Positions 23,256-32,412 of a DNA stretch of 38,999 nt are shown here, in pieces. The notes under the pieces are model-generated. The model was not told where the DNA came from, did no database searches, and worked only from the letters and a program-made list of their open reading frames with translations. The position numbers and the translations under genes are program-made. The DNA lies in the NCBI RefSeq assembly GCF_030457605.1, contig NZ_JAKDUR010000019.1, forward strand, positions 1-38,999, given 5' to 3'. Positions within the stretch are counted from its first letter, which is position 1. Every line of letters begins with the position of its first letter. This DNA is from Halomonas sp. GTDB lineage: Bacteria; Pseudomonadota; Gammaproteobacteria; Pseudomonadales; Halomonadaceae.

Positions 23256-26200
23256 CTATTGCTCCGCCGCTGAAGACTCGGCGGCAATGCGGAACCACAG
23301 CGCGTAAAGCGCGGGCACAAACAGCAGGGTAATCAGCGTGCCCGCTGCCACGCCGCCGATCAGCACAAAGGCCAGCGGCCCCCAGAAACTGTCCATGGTC
23401 AGCGGAATAAAGGCAAAGATGGCGGCAAGCGCGGTCAACACCACCGGGCGCGCACGCTGCACGCCGGCCTCGACCACAGCGTCGCGCAGGGCCATGCCGT
23501 GATACTGGTTGTCGGCCACCTGCTGGGTCAGGATCAGCGTGTTGCGCATCAGAATGCCGGCAAGGCCAATCAGTCCCAACATGGCCACAAAGCCGAAGGG
23601 CTGGCTGAACAGCAGCATGGCCGCTACCGCGCCGATCAATCCCAGCGGAGCTGTTGCCACCACCATGAAGGTGCCGGAAAACGAGCGCATCTGCAGCATG
23701 ATGAACGTCAGCATCAGAATCACCATCAGCGGCTGTAGCGCCGTGATCGAGGCTTCGGCCTTGGCCGACTGCTCCACCGAGCCGCCGATTTCCAGCCGGT
23801 AGCCCTCGGGCAGGCCGGCGCGCAACTCGGCAAGCGAGGCCCAGACCTGCTGACTGACGTCCTTGGCCTGAGCGCCCGACACTTCCGCATTGACGGCCAC
23901 AAACGGCTCGCGGTTGTAACGCTTGATCACCGGCTGTTCAAAGGCCACCTCAAGCTCGCCCAGCTGGGCCAGCGGCACACGTTTACCGTCGTGGGTTTGT
24001 ACCTCAAGGCTCTCAAGGGTCGCCACGTCATTCGCGGCGGCGCGCCCCACGGCGGGTGCCAGGCGGATGCCGTCGCGCAGCTGGGTGATGGTGACGCCAT
24101 CAAGCTGGAACTGCAGCTGGCGTGCCACATCATCCGGCGCCAGCCCCAACAGGCGCAGCCGGTGGGAATCCATCGCCAGATGCACGGTGGGCACGCGTCC
24201 GTCCCAGGCCAGATGCGGGTCGCGAGTGGCCGGATTTTGCGCAAAAACATCGCGCACCTTATGGCCGATTTCACGTAGCGTATCGGTATCATGGCCCAGC
24301 ACCCGCACGCTCACCGGCCAGTCTACCGGCGGGCCGTAGAGCAACGTTTCCACCCGCACCCGGGCCTCGGGGAACTCGCCGTTGGTCACGTGCTTCTGGA
24401 GGGTTTGCATCAGTGCATCTCGGGCTTCGACATCGTCAGCAACGGCAATCAGCCGAGCAAAGGCCGGATTGGGCTGCTCGGGGCTTGCGGAGATGAAAAA
24501 CCGCGGCGCACCGCCGCCCACATAGGCGGAAAGCGAGGCCACGCCGTCGGCCTGGTTGATCAACGACTCCAGCCGGTGCGTGGTGGCATTGGTCGCCGCA
24601 ATCGAGGTGCCTTCGGGATGATCAACGCTGACCAGCACTTCAAGGCGGTCAGAACTGGGGAAAAACTGCTTTTCCACCGGCCCCGCCATCCCTGCTATTG
24701 CCAGCAACAGCAACACGGCGGTGAGCCCCACCACGCTTTTACGATAGTGCACGCAGCCGCTGACCAGCCGGCGCAGGCGCCGGTAGTGGCGTGACTGGTA
24801 GGCGTCGCTCTCGGCGCCCGAGCCGGTATGGCGCGCCGGCATCAATTTGACGCCCAGATACGGGGTAAACACCACCGCCACGATCCACGAAAGCAGCAGT
24901 GCAATGGCCAGCACCCAGAAAATATTACCGGCGTACTCGCCCACATTGGAACGGGCAAAGCCGATGGGCACAAAGCCAGCCACCGTGACCAGGGTGCCAA
25001 ACAGCATGGGCGCAGCGGTAACTTCCCAGGCGTGAGAAGCCGCGCTGACGCGGTCCCAGCCCTGCTCCATCCTGACCATCATCATTTCGATGGCAATGAT
25101 TGCATCGTCCACCAACAGCCCCAGCGCAATGATCAGCGCGCCAAGCGTCACACGGTCAAGATTGATACCCATGGCCTTCATGACCACAAACGTCATCGCC
25201 AGCGTGACCGGAATCGCAATGCCCACGACAATGCCCGCGCGCAGCCCCACGGCCAGCATGGTGACCAGCATGACCACCACCACGGCGACCAGAAACTTCA
25301 CCTGAAACAGGTTGACCGCACCGGCAATGGCATCGGCCTGATTGGTCATTACATCAAGGGAAATGCCCAGCGGCAGCCGCTCACGCTCCTGTTTCCAGAA
25401 TCCGTCCAGCTGCTCGCCAAACTCAAGGCCGTTCTCGCCGTCACGCATGACCACGCCCAACAGCAGGGCGTCTTCGCCTAAGGCTCGCACCATGAAATCG
25501 GGTGGGTCTTCATAACCGCGATTAACGCTGGCGATATCGCCCATCCGGATCAGCTGCTCGCCAATCCGGATGGGCACGTCGGCCAGCGCTTCGGGGTCGG
25601 AAAGATCGCTGCCCAACCGCAGATAGACCCGCGGTCCGTCGGTTTCCAGATAACCTGCGGGCAACAGCTGGTTGTGCGCCTCGATGGCATCAAACACGTC
25701 CCGGGGAGCAATCCCCAGGCTCTGCAACCGGGGCATGTCAAAATCGATCTGCACGCGTTCGTCGCGCTCGCCCAGTACCTCGGCACGGTTGACGCCCTCC
25801 ACCCGCTGCAACCGATCGCGAATACCTTCAGCGCGGCGCAACATCTCGCGCATGGTCAGGTCCGGCGCGGTGAGTGCCACCAGCGAGAAATATACGTCGC
25901 CGAAATCCTCGTTGATGATCGGCCCGACCACACCGTCAGGCAGCGAGCCGGCAGCGTCCTGCATGCGCCGGCGCACCTGATAAAAGCGCTGGGGTACGGC
26001 CTCGCCGGGGGTGGATTCTTCAAACTCGATCTGCATGTCCGCCCGCCCGGGGCGGATGGTGGTTTCCACCCGGTCGACGTTATCCACCGCCTGAATCTGT
26101 TTTTCCAGCGGGTCGGCAACGAGGTTCTGGATTTCTGCAGGCGTGGCCCCAGGCCAGACCGCCGAGACCATCATCACGCGCATGGTAAAATCGGGATCTT

Positions 26201-26315
26201 CCGCGCGGCCCATGGAAATGAAGGCGTAGAGTCCGGAAAGCAGCGCAATAATCAGGAAAAACAGCGTCACCGAGCGCTCGCGCACCGCAATCGCCGATAA
26301 ATTGGGAAAACTCAC
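23256..26315 (-). CDS. RND-family efflux pump inner-membrane transporter
   Basis: A 1019-residue HAE1/AcrB-like pump of normal length. It has twelve membrane helices, two large periplasmic loops, and the TM4 proton-relay aspartates in GLLVDDAIIAIE (about residues 395-406). The GTG start at 26315 (V-SFPNLSAIAV) has GAGGAG 7 bases upstream; an ATG at 26348 lies inside the adaptor gene and lacks one. It is coupled to the adaptor lipoprotein upstream. No outer-membrane factor gene is present, so it must borrow a TolC-type channel encoded elsewhere. Substrates could be drugs, solvents or dyes and cannot be read from the sequence. Confidence 0.93.
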   Translation of the reverse strand: MSFPNLSAIAVRERSVTLFFLIIALLSGLYAFISMGRAEDPDFTMRVMMVSAVWPGATPAEIQNLVADPLEKQIQAVDNVDRVETTIRPGRADMQIEFEESTPGEAVPQRFYQVRRRMQDAAGSLPDGVVGPIINEDFGDVYFSLVALTAPDLTMREMLRRAEGIRDRLQRVEGVNRAEVLGERDERVQIDFDMPRLQSLGIAPRDVFDAIEAHNQLLPAGYLETDGPRVYLRLGSDLSDPEALADVPIRIGEQLIRMGDIASVNRGYEDPPDFMVRALGEDALLLGVVMRDGENGLEFGEQLDGFWKQERERLPLGISLDVMTNQADAIAGAVNLFQVKFLVAVVVVMLVTMLAVGLRAGIVVGIAIPVTLAMTFVVMKAMGINLDRVTLGALIIALGLLVDDAIIAIEMMMVRMEQGWDRVSAASHAWEVTAAPMLFGTLVTVAGFVPIGFARSNVGEYAGNIFWVLAIALLLSWIVAVVFTPYLGVKLMPARHTGSGAESDAYQSRHYRRLRRLVSGCVHYRKSVVGLTAVLLLLAIAGMAGPVEKQFFPSSDRLEVLVSVDHPEGTSIAATNATTHRLESLINQADGVASLSAYVGGGAPRFFISASPEQPNPAFARLIAVADDVEARDALMQTLQKHVTNGEFPEARVRVETLLYGPPVDWPVSVRVLGHDTDTLREIGHKVRDVFAQNPATRDPHLAWDGRVPTVHLAMDSHRLRLLGLAPDDVARQLQFQLDGVTITQLRDGIRLAPAVGRAAANDVATLESLEVQTHDGKRVPLAQLGELEVAFEQPVIKRYNREPFVAVNAEVSGAQAKDVSQQVWASLAELRAGLPEGYRLEIGGSVEQSAKAEASITALQPLMVILMLTFIMLQMRSFSGTFMVVATAPLGLIGAVAAMLLFSQPFGFVAMLGLIGLAGILMRNTLILTQQVADNQYHGMALRDAVVEAGVQRARPVVLTALAAIFAFIPLTMDSFWGPLAFVLIGGVAAGTLITLLFVPALYALWFRIAAESSAAEQ

Positions 26316-26319
26316 GGCG

Positions 26320-27414
26320 TTACTCCTCGTCGTCACGCGGGGCGTCAAGGGCGCGCACGGGCATATCCGGCGTCAGCAGGTGCGTGCCCAGCGCAATCAC
26401 GCGCATGCCACTGCGTAACTCGCTGCCGCTGACCAGCGCCTGATCACGCTCGACCCTGGTCACCTTGACGGCAAACGCCCGTGCCTTGCCGTCAATAATA
26501 TGCCAGAGCCGTGGCCCCTCGCCGCGTTCATCCACGGCAGCCACCGGCACGCGGTATAGCGCCGGTGCGCCGGCATCCGGCATCGCGGTCACAAAGCGGG
26601 TCTGCACGACTTCGCCCAGGCCGATGCCGTCGGCCAACTCTTCCGCGGACGAGCCCACGGCCAGCCGGTAGCGCGCCTGCCAGGTACGGCTGGCCGCATC
26701 CACCGAGCCGGACACTTCCCGGCGCTTCAGGGCAATGCGCTCGTCATCCAGCAAAAGCTCGCCGGTAGCCGGCGGGCGCACATCAGATGGAAACGCGACC
26801 TCCACTTCCCGCGGCCCGGCCCTGGCCAGACGCGCTACCGGATGGCCGCTCTGCACTACCTGCCCCGGCTCACCGCTGACCTCAATCAGCAGGCCGTCGC
26901 TTTCGGCGCGCAACGTGGCGTATTCCAGCGCGTTTTGCGCCTGCTCCATGCGCGCCCGGGCGGCGTCTTCCTGAGTGTTGGCCTGTTCGGCCGACAGCTG
27001 GGCACGGTCAAACGCCTGACGGCTGAGGTAATCCCGCTGGAACAGCTTGCGATCACGCTCAAGGTCCGCCCGGGCCACCGCTGCCGACGCTTTGGCCGAA
27101 GCCAGCTCGGCTTTGGCGGCGGTCAGCGACTGGCGCAAATCACTGGGGTCCAGGGTAAACAGCACATCGCCTTTGGCCACTCGCTGGCCCGAGTCCACCT
27201 CGCGGGTGGCGATCTGCCCACTGACCTGGAACGCCTGCGGCGTTTCATAGCGCGCCCGAATCACTCCGGTCAGGCGAATGGTCGGCGCCGTCACGGAGGT
27301 GACCGGGCGAGTCTTGACGCGGTGCTCCGATGTCTGTCCGGCGCTATTGGCCGACGGATCACCGCAGCCGGCAAGCAATAGCACGGCGCATAAAAAGGCA
27401 GCTGGTTTACGCAT
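26320..27414 (-). CDS. RND efflux periplasmic adaptor, lipoprotein (HlyD/AcrA family)
   Basis: A 364-residue membrane fusion protein. The signal has a lipobox LLLAGC (Cys17), so it is anchored as a lipoprotein. A barrel-sandwich half (VSGQIATREVDSGQRVAKGDVLFTLD) leads to a long coiled-coil hairpin (about 90-165) and back (GLLIEVSGEPGQVVQSG), then beta-barrel and membrane-proximal domains. It links the RND pump to an outer-membrane channel. It is the first gene of the pair, 4 bases from the pump start. Its leader contains a hairpin and a nine-base homopolymer. Confidence 0.93.
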   Translation of the reverse strand: MRKPAAFLCAVLLLAGCGDPSANSAGQTSEHRVKTRPVTSVTAPTIRLTGVIRARYETPQAFQVSGQIATREVDSGQRVAKGDVLFTLDPSDLRQSLTAAKAELASAKASAAVARADLERDRKLFQRDYLSRQAFDRAQLSAEQANTQEDAARARMEQAQNALEYATLRAESDGLLIEVSGEPGQVVQSGHPVARLARAGPREVEVAFPSDVRPPATGELLLDDERIALKRREVSGSVDAASRTWQARYRLAVGSSAEELADGIGLGEVVQTRFVTAMPDAGAPALYRVPVAAVDERGEGPRLWHIIDGKARAFAVKVTRVERDQALVSGSELRSGMRVIALGTHLLTPDMPVRALDAPRDDEE

Positions 27415-27434
27415 GAATCGTCTCTAATATTGCA

Positions 27435-27463
27435 GGGGGGGGGCGGCTGCATGCCGCCGAGTC
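27435..27463 (-). repeat. G9/C9 tract and adjoining hairpin in the efflux operon leader
   Basis: Nine G on the plus strand (27435-27443), read as C9 in the mRNA, lie 20 bases before the adaptor start and overlap the base of a hairpin GGCGGC-TGCAT-GCCGCC. Homopolymers of this length often vary in length; it lies outside the coding region, so a change would tune expression only. Confidence 0.55.
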
Positions 27464-27481
27464 TGAGCATTACGATAAATC

Positions 27482-27493
27482 AAACGACCGTTT
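27482..27493. promoter_or_regulatory. palindrome in the efflux operon promoter
   Basis: AAACG-AC-CGTTT is a perfect inverted repeat about 70 bases before the adaptor gene, in AT-rich promoter-like DNA. It has the look of a TetR-family operator, but no tetR gene is in the window, so the binder is unknown. Confidence 0.45.
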
Positions 27494-27536
27494 ATTAACA
27501 CAATGACACATGAAGCAATACGCATGCCCCTGGCGT

Positions 27537-28472
27537 TCAGGTTGTCGGCCGAGCAATCCAGGCGTATACCTGCTGGCGCGAATAGCAGCTGAACCCTGCT
27601 CGCCGGTAAAGCCGGCAGGCAGGCGTATTGGTGGTATCCACCGAGAGCAGCAAGCGCCGGGCATCGGCCTTGCAAGCCTCGGCAAATGCTGCGTCCAGCA
27701 CGGCCCGGCCAAGCCCGCGCCCGCGCGCCGGCGTCGTTATCCCCATCAGCAAAAGCTCCATGCCCTGCACTTCGCGGCGCGGCGCCAGCAGCAGTGCGCC
27801 AACGGGGGCAGAATCCGGCGCATCCACCAGGTATACCGCCCACCAGTTGGCCGGCGCGCTGTCATCCTGCTGCAAAAAGCCCGCCAGCAAAGCGTCGGTA
27901 TCCAACGCTTCCCGCAGCGCCACGCAGTCAAGCGAGTCTTCCTGCACTGCGCCCAGCAGGGCAAGCTGCTGTTCGTGGCCAAGCGCGGCCCAGGGCGACA
28001 GCCGGATAGCCGGCGCTGTCGGCGGCTCGCTTACCGGCGCGGTCAGGTACTCAAGCGGCGCCAGCAGGCGCATTCCGGCATCTTCAAGCTGCCGAGCAGC
28101 GGCGGTGTCATCGGGCGCCAGCACGGTCTGGCACAGCGCAAAGCCTTGCTCGTGCATAAAGCGCCGGGCGGCGGCCAGCAGCTCAGCGGCGATCTCGCCC
28201 GTGGCGTGGGGTTGCCACAGCTGCGCCATGTTACCGGGCAGCGGCTGTACCCACAGCGCCGCCTGGAGCGTATCGCCGTGCATGGCCACCCAGAGCCCGT
28301 CCCAGTCGTGCTCGGGCGTTGCCAGATGCGCATCAACGGCCTGGGCAAGTTCCTGGCGACCGGCGGGATATTGCGCGCCGGCCAGCTGTAAAATGGCCTG
28401 GCGGCGTAGCGTCAGCGGGCATTGGATGACCGTATCAAAAGCTGCATCCACAGCGGCGTCGGGGGTGGGCAT
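27537..28472 (-). CDS. GNAT-family N-acetyltransferase
   Basis: A 311-residue protein. The C-terminal GNAT domain (about 160-305) has the acetyl-CoA loop TPARGRGLGRAVL and a terminal VDTTNTPACRLYRRAGF. The N-terminal half (about 20-140) is a weaker GNAT-like fold (VAMHGDTLQAAL, LEDAGMRLL), so it is a tandem-type acetyltransferase. The substrate is unknown. The start at 28472 has AGGAG at a long spacing (12 bases), so the exact start is uncertain. It is divergent from cnoX. Confidence 0.8.
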   Translation of the reverse strand: MPTPDAAVDAAFDTVIQCPLTLRRQAILQLAGAQYPAGRQELAQAVDAHLATPEHDWDGLWVAMHGDTLQAALWVQPLPGNMAQLWQPHATGEIAAELLAAARRFMHEQGFALCQTVLAPDDTAAARQLEDAGMRLLAPLEYLTAPVSEPPTAPAIRLSPWAALGHEQQLALLGAVQEDSLDCVALREALDTDALLAGFLQQDDSAPANWWAVYLVDAPDSAPVGALLLAPRREVQGMELLLMGITTPARGRGLGRAVLDAAFAEACKADARRLLLSVDTTNTPACRLYRRAGFSCYSRQQVYAWIARPTT

Positions 28473-28582
28473 AAAGCCGATGTCTCCTGAACATGAAAAA
28501 ACAAGGTTGTGTGCCGCGCCTTGAATCCGGGCGGTGTCGCCTGCATATCCTAGCTAACTTTATTGTTTCCCAGAGAGTTCTT

Positions 28583-29563
28583 ATGCCGATTATTGATCCG
28601 CGTACCGGCGAGGCGCTGACCGCGCCCCTCGATCAGCCCTCAGCCACGTCAGATGCCCCCCCTGCACAGCCCGGCACCCAGGCCGGCGAGAACGCCGCCA
28701 CAGGCGAGGTACGCCGCGAAGACGTGATCCTCGATGCCGATGCCAGCAACATTCAGCAGGTTCTTGAAGCCTCCATGCAGGTGCCGTTTCTGCTTGGCTG
28801 TTGGGCGCCAGGTTCCGAGTCGTGCCAGACTTTGATGCCGATACTCGAGAAGCTGGCGCTGGAATACCGCGGCGCCTTCGTGCTGGCAAGGCTTGACGTA
28901 GAGGCCAACGCCGAAATTGCCGGCCAGCTGGGCGTACGCTCGGTGCCGGACGTGAAGCTGGTCAGCCAGGGCGGGCTGGTCGATGGCTTTCAGGGGACGC
29001 TGCCGGAAAAAGAGCTGCGTGAATGGCTGGGACGCTACTTTCAGCCCCCGGAAGACGCCCCGGCGAGCCCCGAAGAGCTGGCCGACGCGGCCCTTGAGGC
29101 CGGCGACCCAGCCGCTGCCCGGGAGATCTATCAAACGCTGGTGGAGCAATACCCCGAGCATTACGCCTACCAGGTCAGCCTGGCGCGTACGCTGGTGGCC
29201 CAGGGCCTTGGCGACGACGCCCGTGGCGTGCTCGACAACCTGCCGCCGGAAGAGCGCGATGCCGCGCCGGCCCGGGGCGTACGCGCCAGCATCGACTTTG
29301 GCGAACAGGCGCTTCCCCCGGCCGACATCGAGGCACTGGGCGAGCGCGACGATAGCGAGGCACGCTTTCAGCGCGCCCTGCGCCATATCGCCGACGGCAG
29401 CTACGAAGCCGGGCTTGAAGGCCTGCTGCGCCTGATGCAAAGCGATCGCAGCTATAACGATGATGCCGCGCGCAAGACGCTGTTGCAGGTGTTCGACGCA
29501 CTGGGCGCCGAACACCCGCTGACCGTCACTTACCGCCGCAAGCTGTTTGCCCAGCTGTATTGA
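28583..29563 (+). CDS. cnoX: CnoX-like (YbbN) thioredoxin-TPR co-chaperone
   Basis: A 326-residue protein. An unstructured N-terminus (1-45) leads to a thioredoxin fold (about 48-150) and C-terminal TPR-type helices (about 160-320). The usual WCGPC site is replaced by CWAPGSESCQTL, leaving the single resolving-position cysteine (SESC), as in CnoX. CnoX holds oxidised or unfolding clients and passes them to GroEL or DnaK. The start at 28583 (MPIIDPRTG) follows GAGAG; an ATG at 28493 in the same frame overlaps the divergent promoter region. A loose TTGAAT/TATCCT pair (28521-28551, 19-base spacer) lies upstream. Confidence 0.85.
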   Translation: MPIIDPRTGEALTAPLDQPSATSDAPPAQPGTQAGENAATGEVRREDVILDADASNIQQVLEASMQVPFLLGCWAPGSESCQTLMPILEKLALEYRGAFVLARLDVEANAEIAGQLGVRSVPDVKLVSQGGLVDGFQGTLPEKELREWLGRYFQPPEDAPASPEELADAALEAGDPAAAREIYQTLVEQYPEHYAYQVSLARTLVAQGLGDDARGVLDNLPPEERDAAPARGVRASIDFGEQALPPADIEALGERDDSEARFQRALRHIADGSYEAGLEGLLRLMQSDRSYNDDAARKTLLQVFDALGAEHPLTVTYRRKLFAQLY

Positions 29564-29575
29564 TTCCGCACCGCT

Positions 29576-30742
29576 TTATTCACCCTTGAGCAACGTATCC
29601 ATGCGCTCAAGGGCGGCTTCCAGCTGGCTGGCCGTGGTGCCGAAGTTCAGCCGCACAAAGCCCGGATGGCCGAAGTCGGCACCGTCGGACAGCGCCACGC
29701 CGGCCTGCTTCAGCAGCGCTTGCTGGGGCGTATCGCCAAGCCCCGCGTCGCGCATGTCCAGCCAGGCCAGATAGGTGGACTCCGGCGCGCTCATGCTCAC
29801 GCCCGGCCACTGCGCCACTCGCTCCACGAGCCGCTGGCGATGCCCGCGCAAGGTTTCCAGCAGGGCCTGACGCCAGAGATCGCCCGCGCCATAGGCCGCC
29901 TCGGCGGCGACGAGCCCCAATACGTTGCACTCGGGCATCAGTCCTTTTGTCGCGGCCTGAAAACGCTGACGCAGTGCAGGGTCGGCAATCACTGCGCAGG
30001 CGGTGGAAAGCCCGGCCAGATTGAACGTCTTGGACGGCGCCCAGAGTGTCACGGTGCGTGCCAGCAGCTCAGGATAGGCCGCTGCCAGCGGCCGGTGGCG
30101 TGCGCCCTGATCCAGCAGCAGATCGCAGTGCAGCTCGTCCGATACCACGTACAGGTTATGACGCACGACCAGCTCGGCAAGCCCTGAAAGCTCATCGTCG
30201 CGCCACACGCGGCCCGTGGGATTATGCGGCTGGCACCATAGCAGCAGCCGCGTTTCCGGGGTGATCGCGGCTTCAAGTGCGTCAAGATCAAGCCGCCAGT
30301 CGCCATCCGGCGTTTGTGGCGGAGCCAGCGCGGCCTGCTGCGCCAGCCGGCCGGTGTGCCGGGCCACGCTCAAAAACGGCGGGTAAATTGGCGTCACGGT
30401 CAGTACGCCGTCGCCGGGGTTGGTCAGCGCCAGGCTGGCCACATGCAGCGCCGGCACCACGCCCGGCAGCCACTGCTGCCAGCTGGGTTCAATCGCCCAG
30501 CCGTAGTGGTTTTCACTCCACTCGCACAGCGCGGTTTCAAGCTTTTCAGAGACGCCGGCATAGCCATAAACGCCGTGATCCACGCGGCGGGCCAGCGCCT
30601 CGTTGACATTGGGCGGCGAACGAAAATCCATATCCGCGACCCAAAGCGGTAGCACGTCACTACCGTAGCGGTGCCATTTTTTTGACGACCAGTTGCCGTC
30701 GGGGTGTCGCCGTTCAATCGGCGTGGCAAAATCAAACGCCAT
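29576..30742 (-). CDS. MalY/PatB-type pyridoxal phosphate C-S lyase (cystathionine beta-lyase-like)
   Basis: A 388-residue fold-type I PLP enzyme. The PLP lysine is in APSKTFNLAGL, and NPTGRVW and VSDELHCDL are the usual cofactor-contact motifs. MalY/PatB proteins cleave cystathionine or cysteine conjugates, giving homocysteine or thiols plus pyruvate and ammonia. The start at 30742 (MAFDFATPIERR) has GAGGG upstream; the frame is open to 31015, where it would overlap the next gene. It converges on cnoX. Confidence 0.9.
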   Translation of the reverse strand: MAFDFATPIERRHPDGNWSSKKWHRYGSDVLPLWVADMDFRSPPNVNEALARRVDHGVYGYAGVSEKLETALCEWSENHYGWAIEPSWQQWLPGVVPALHVASLALTNPGDGVLTVTPIYPPFLSVARHTGRLAQQAALAPPQTPDGDWRLDLDALEAAITPETRLLLWCQPHNPTGRVWRDDELSGLAELVVRHNLYVVSDELHCDLLLDQGARHRPLAAAYPELLARTVTLWAPSKTFNLAGLSTACAVIADPALRQRFQAATKGLMPECNVLGLVAAEAAYGAGDLWRQALLETLRGHRQRLVERVAQWPGVSMSAPESTYLAWLDMRDAGLGDTPQQALLKQAGVALSDGADFGHPGFVRLNFGTTASQLEAALERMDTLLKGE

Positions 30743-30898
30743 GGTAGCCCTCTGCAGGTTATGCAAAAATCGGTGATCAAGCATTCGGTGGCTGACAGGC
30801 CAGCCATCGAAAATCCGCTCATCAAAAGTACCTGAAAGCATGCCGCCACGAACGGTATTCAGCAACCCTGCTTCCCTGCAACCGCCAGGAGCCGCCTT

Positions 30899-31201
30899 AT
30901 GGCCATTCGCTACAACCTGTGGCTGGACCCGGAAAATACGCACCAGCACCGTGCGGTGGAGGCCGAACTCGAGCACTACTTCATGGAACGCTTCGCCGAC
31001 TATCCGCATATTCATCTGGCCGGCGCAGATCCCTACGATTATGATGCGCCCTTTAACCGGCTATACGGCGTATTATTGGCGCGCGCCGCCGAGTTTTGCG
31101 AACGCCGCTGGGGCTATGTGGCCACGCCTGCACAGTTGAATCGCTGCTTTTTTCGCGCCGTAGGGCGCTCGAACAAATTCGTTCAGGATGTACCCACCTG
31201 A
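30899..31201 (+). CDS. small conserved-looking protein of unknown function
   Basis: A 100-residue soluble protein beginning MAIRYNLWLDPENTHQHRAVEAEL. It is rich in Tyr, His and Arg and has no signal peptide, membrane helix or catalytic motif I recognise. AGGAG lies 8 bases upstream of the ATG, and the codon use and GC are like the neighbours. It starts the same-strand group with the DUF501, LOG and quinone reductase genes. I do not recognise the family. Confidence 0.65.
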   Translation: MAIRYNLWLDPENTHQHRAVEAELEHYFMERFADYPHIHLAGADPYDYDAPFNRLYGVLLARAAEFCERRWGYVATPAQLNRCFFRAVGRSNKFVQDVPT

Positions 31202-31257
31202 CGCTTTCACAAGCGCCTGCCCGCCGTTTACTCCACTGCTCTACAAGAGACGTTTCC

Positions 31258-31779
31258 ATGCTGACCCGCACCCGGCACGCCCCTTCGGCGTCTGAGATAG
31301 ATATCATTACCTGCCAGCTGGGGCGCGCGCCCCGCGGCCTCGAAGCCATTGCCGCAGTGGACGGCGAGGGTACGCCGCTGGCATTACGTATGGCGCCGAT
31401 CGTCGGCGGTGCGCCGTTTCCCACGCTGTACTGGCTGTGCTCCGAGCGCCTGAAGGTGGAAATTTCGCACCTTGAAGCTGCCGGCGTAATCAAACAGCTG
31501 GAACAGCAGCTGCAGGAAGATCCCGACTTTCTCGCCGCCTACCATCAAAGCCACCGCGACTACATCGCCGAGCGCTGGGAGTGGATGAGCGCCGAACAAA
31601 AGGCCGACATTGAACGTCGCGGTTACACCCGAGTGCTCACCGAACGCGGCGTGGGCGGCATCAGCAACTGGGATCAGGTGCGCTGCCTGCACACCCAGTA
31701 CGCCCACCATCTGGGCAGCCACAACGCCATCGGCCAATGGCTGGATGACCACTACCAGCTTGACCGCTGCCTGCCCTGA
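31258..31779 (+). CDS. DUF501 family protein
   Basis: A 173-residue protein. The order CQLGRAPRGLEAIAAV, PFPTLYWLCSERL, and RGVGGISNW ... CLHTQYAHHL matches DUF501, a family of unknown function that is conserved in several bacterial groups. Cysteines and histidines in the last motif could bind a metal; that is an inference. ATG 31258 has AAGAGA upstream; the frame is open further back over the previous gene but without a start signal. It lies 54 bases before the LOG gene. Confidence 0.8.
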   Translation: MLTRTRHAPSASEIDIITCQLGRAPRGLEAIAAVDGEGTPLALRMAPIVGGAPFPTLYWLCSERLKVEISHLEAAGVIKQLEQQLQEDPDFLAAYHQSHRDYIAERWEWMSAEQKADIERRGYTRVLTERGVGGISNWDQVRCLHTQYAHHLGSHNAIGQWLDDHYQLDRCLP

Positions 31780-31833
31780 ACACGGTGTCCCGAAAATTCA
31801 CCCACACGACTTTTGCCACAAGGATCATGCGGT

Positions 31834-32382
31834 ATGGCACGTTTTTGCGTTTATCTTGGCTCCCGCTCCGGTGAGCATCCCGACTTTCGTCAGGCCGCCA
31901 CGGCACTGGGCACAGCAATTGCCGAGCACGGGCACACGCTGGTATACGGCGGCGCGCGCATTGGTCTGATGGGCGAGCTGGCCAACGCCACGCTTGACGC
32001 CGGCGGCGAGGTGATCGGCGTCATGCCCGACCATCTGGTCGAGCGCGAACAGGCGCACTTCGGCCTGACGGAGCTGATCCGGGTGCCCGACATGCACGCG
32101 CGCAAGGCCACCATGGCGGCCAACGCCGATGCTTTCATGGCGCTGCCCGGAGGTATCGGCACGCTTGAGGAGCTGTTTGAAATCTGGACCTGGGGCTACC
32201 TCGGGCTACATGAAAAACCGCTGGGTGTGCTCAACGTGCAGGACTTTTACTCGCCACTGCTGACCTTTCTTGACTCTACCGTCAGCCATGGTTTTCTCAA
32301 CACTCCGACCCGCGACATGCTGCTCGACGCCGCCACCCCCGATGCGCTGCTTGACGCACTGGAAGCCCGCCTGCAAGGCTGA
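31834..32382 (+). CDS. LOG-family nucleoside 5'-monophosphate phosphoribohydrolase
   Basis: A 182-residue protein with a Rossmann-like fold. The LOG signature LPGGIGTLEELFEIWTW (about 106-122) and YGGARIGLMG (about 39-48) are present. Members remove the ribose 5-phosphate from AMP or cytokinin-type nucleotides (EC 3.2.2.4/3.2.2.n1). In bacteria this is usually purine housekeeping. AGGA precedes ATG 31834 by 9 bases. It is followed after 30 bases by a quinone reductase gene. Confidence 0.9.
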   Translation: MARFCVYLGSRSGEHPDFRQAATALGTAIAEHGHTLVYGGARIGLMGELANATLDAGGEVIGVMPDHLVEREQAHFGLTELIRVPDMHARKATMAANADAFMALPGGIGTLEELFEIWTWGYLGLHEKPLGVLNVQDFYSPLLTFLDSTVSHGFLNTPTRDMLLDAATPDALLDALEARLQG

Positions 32383-32412
32383 ACCGTTCGCAACCCACAA
32401 GGAGCTTGCCCC

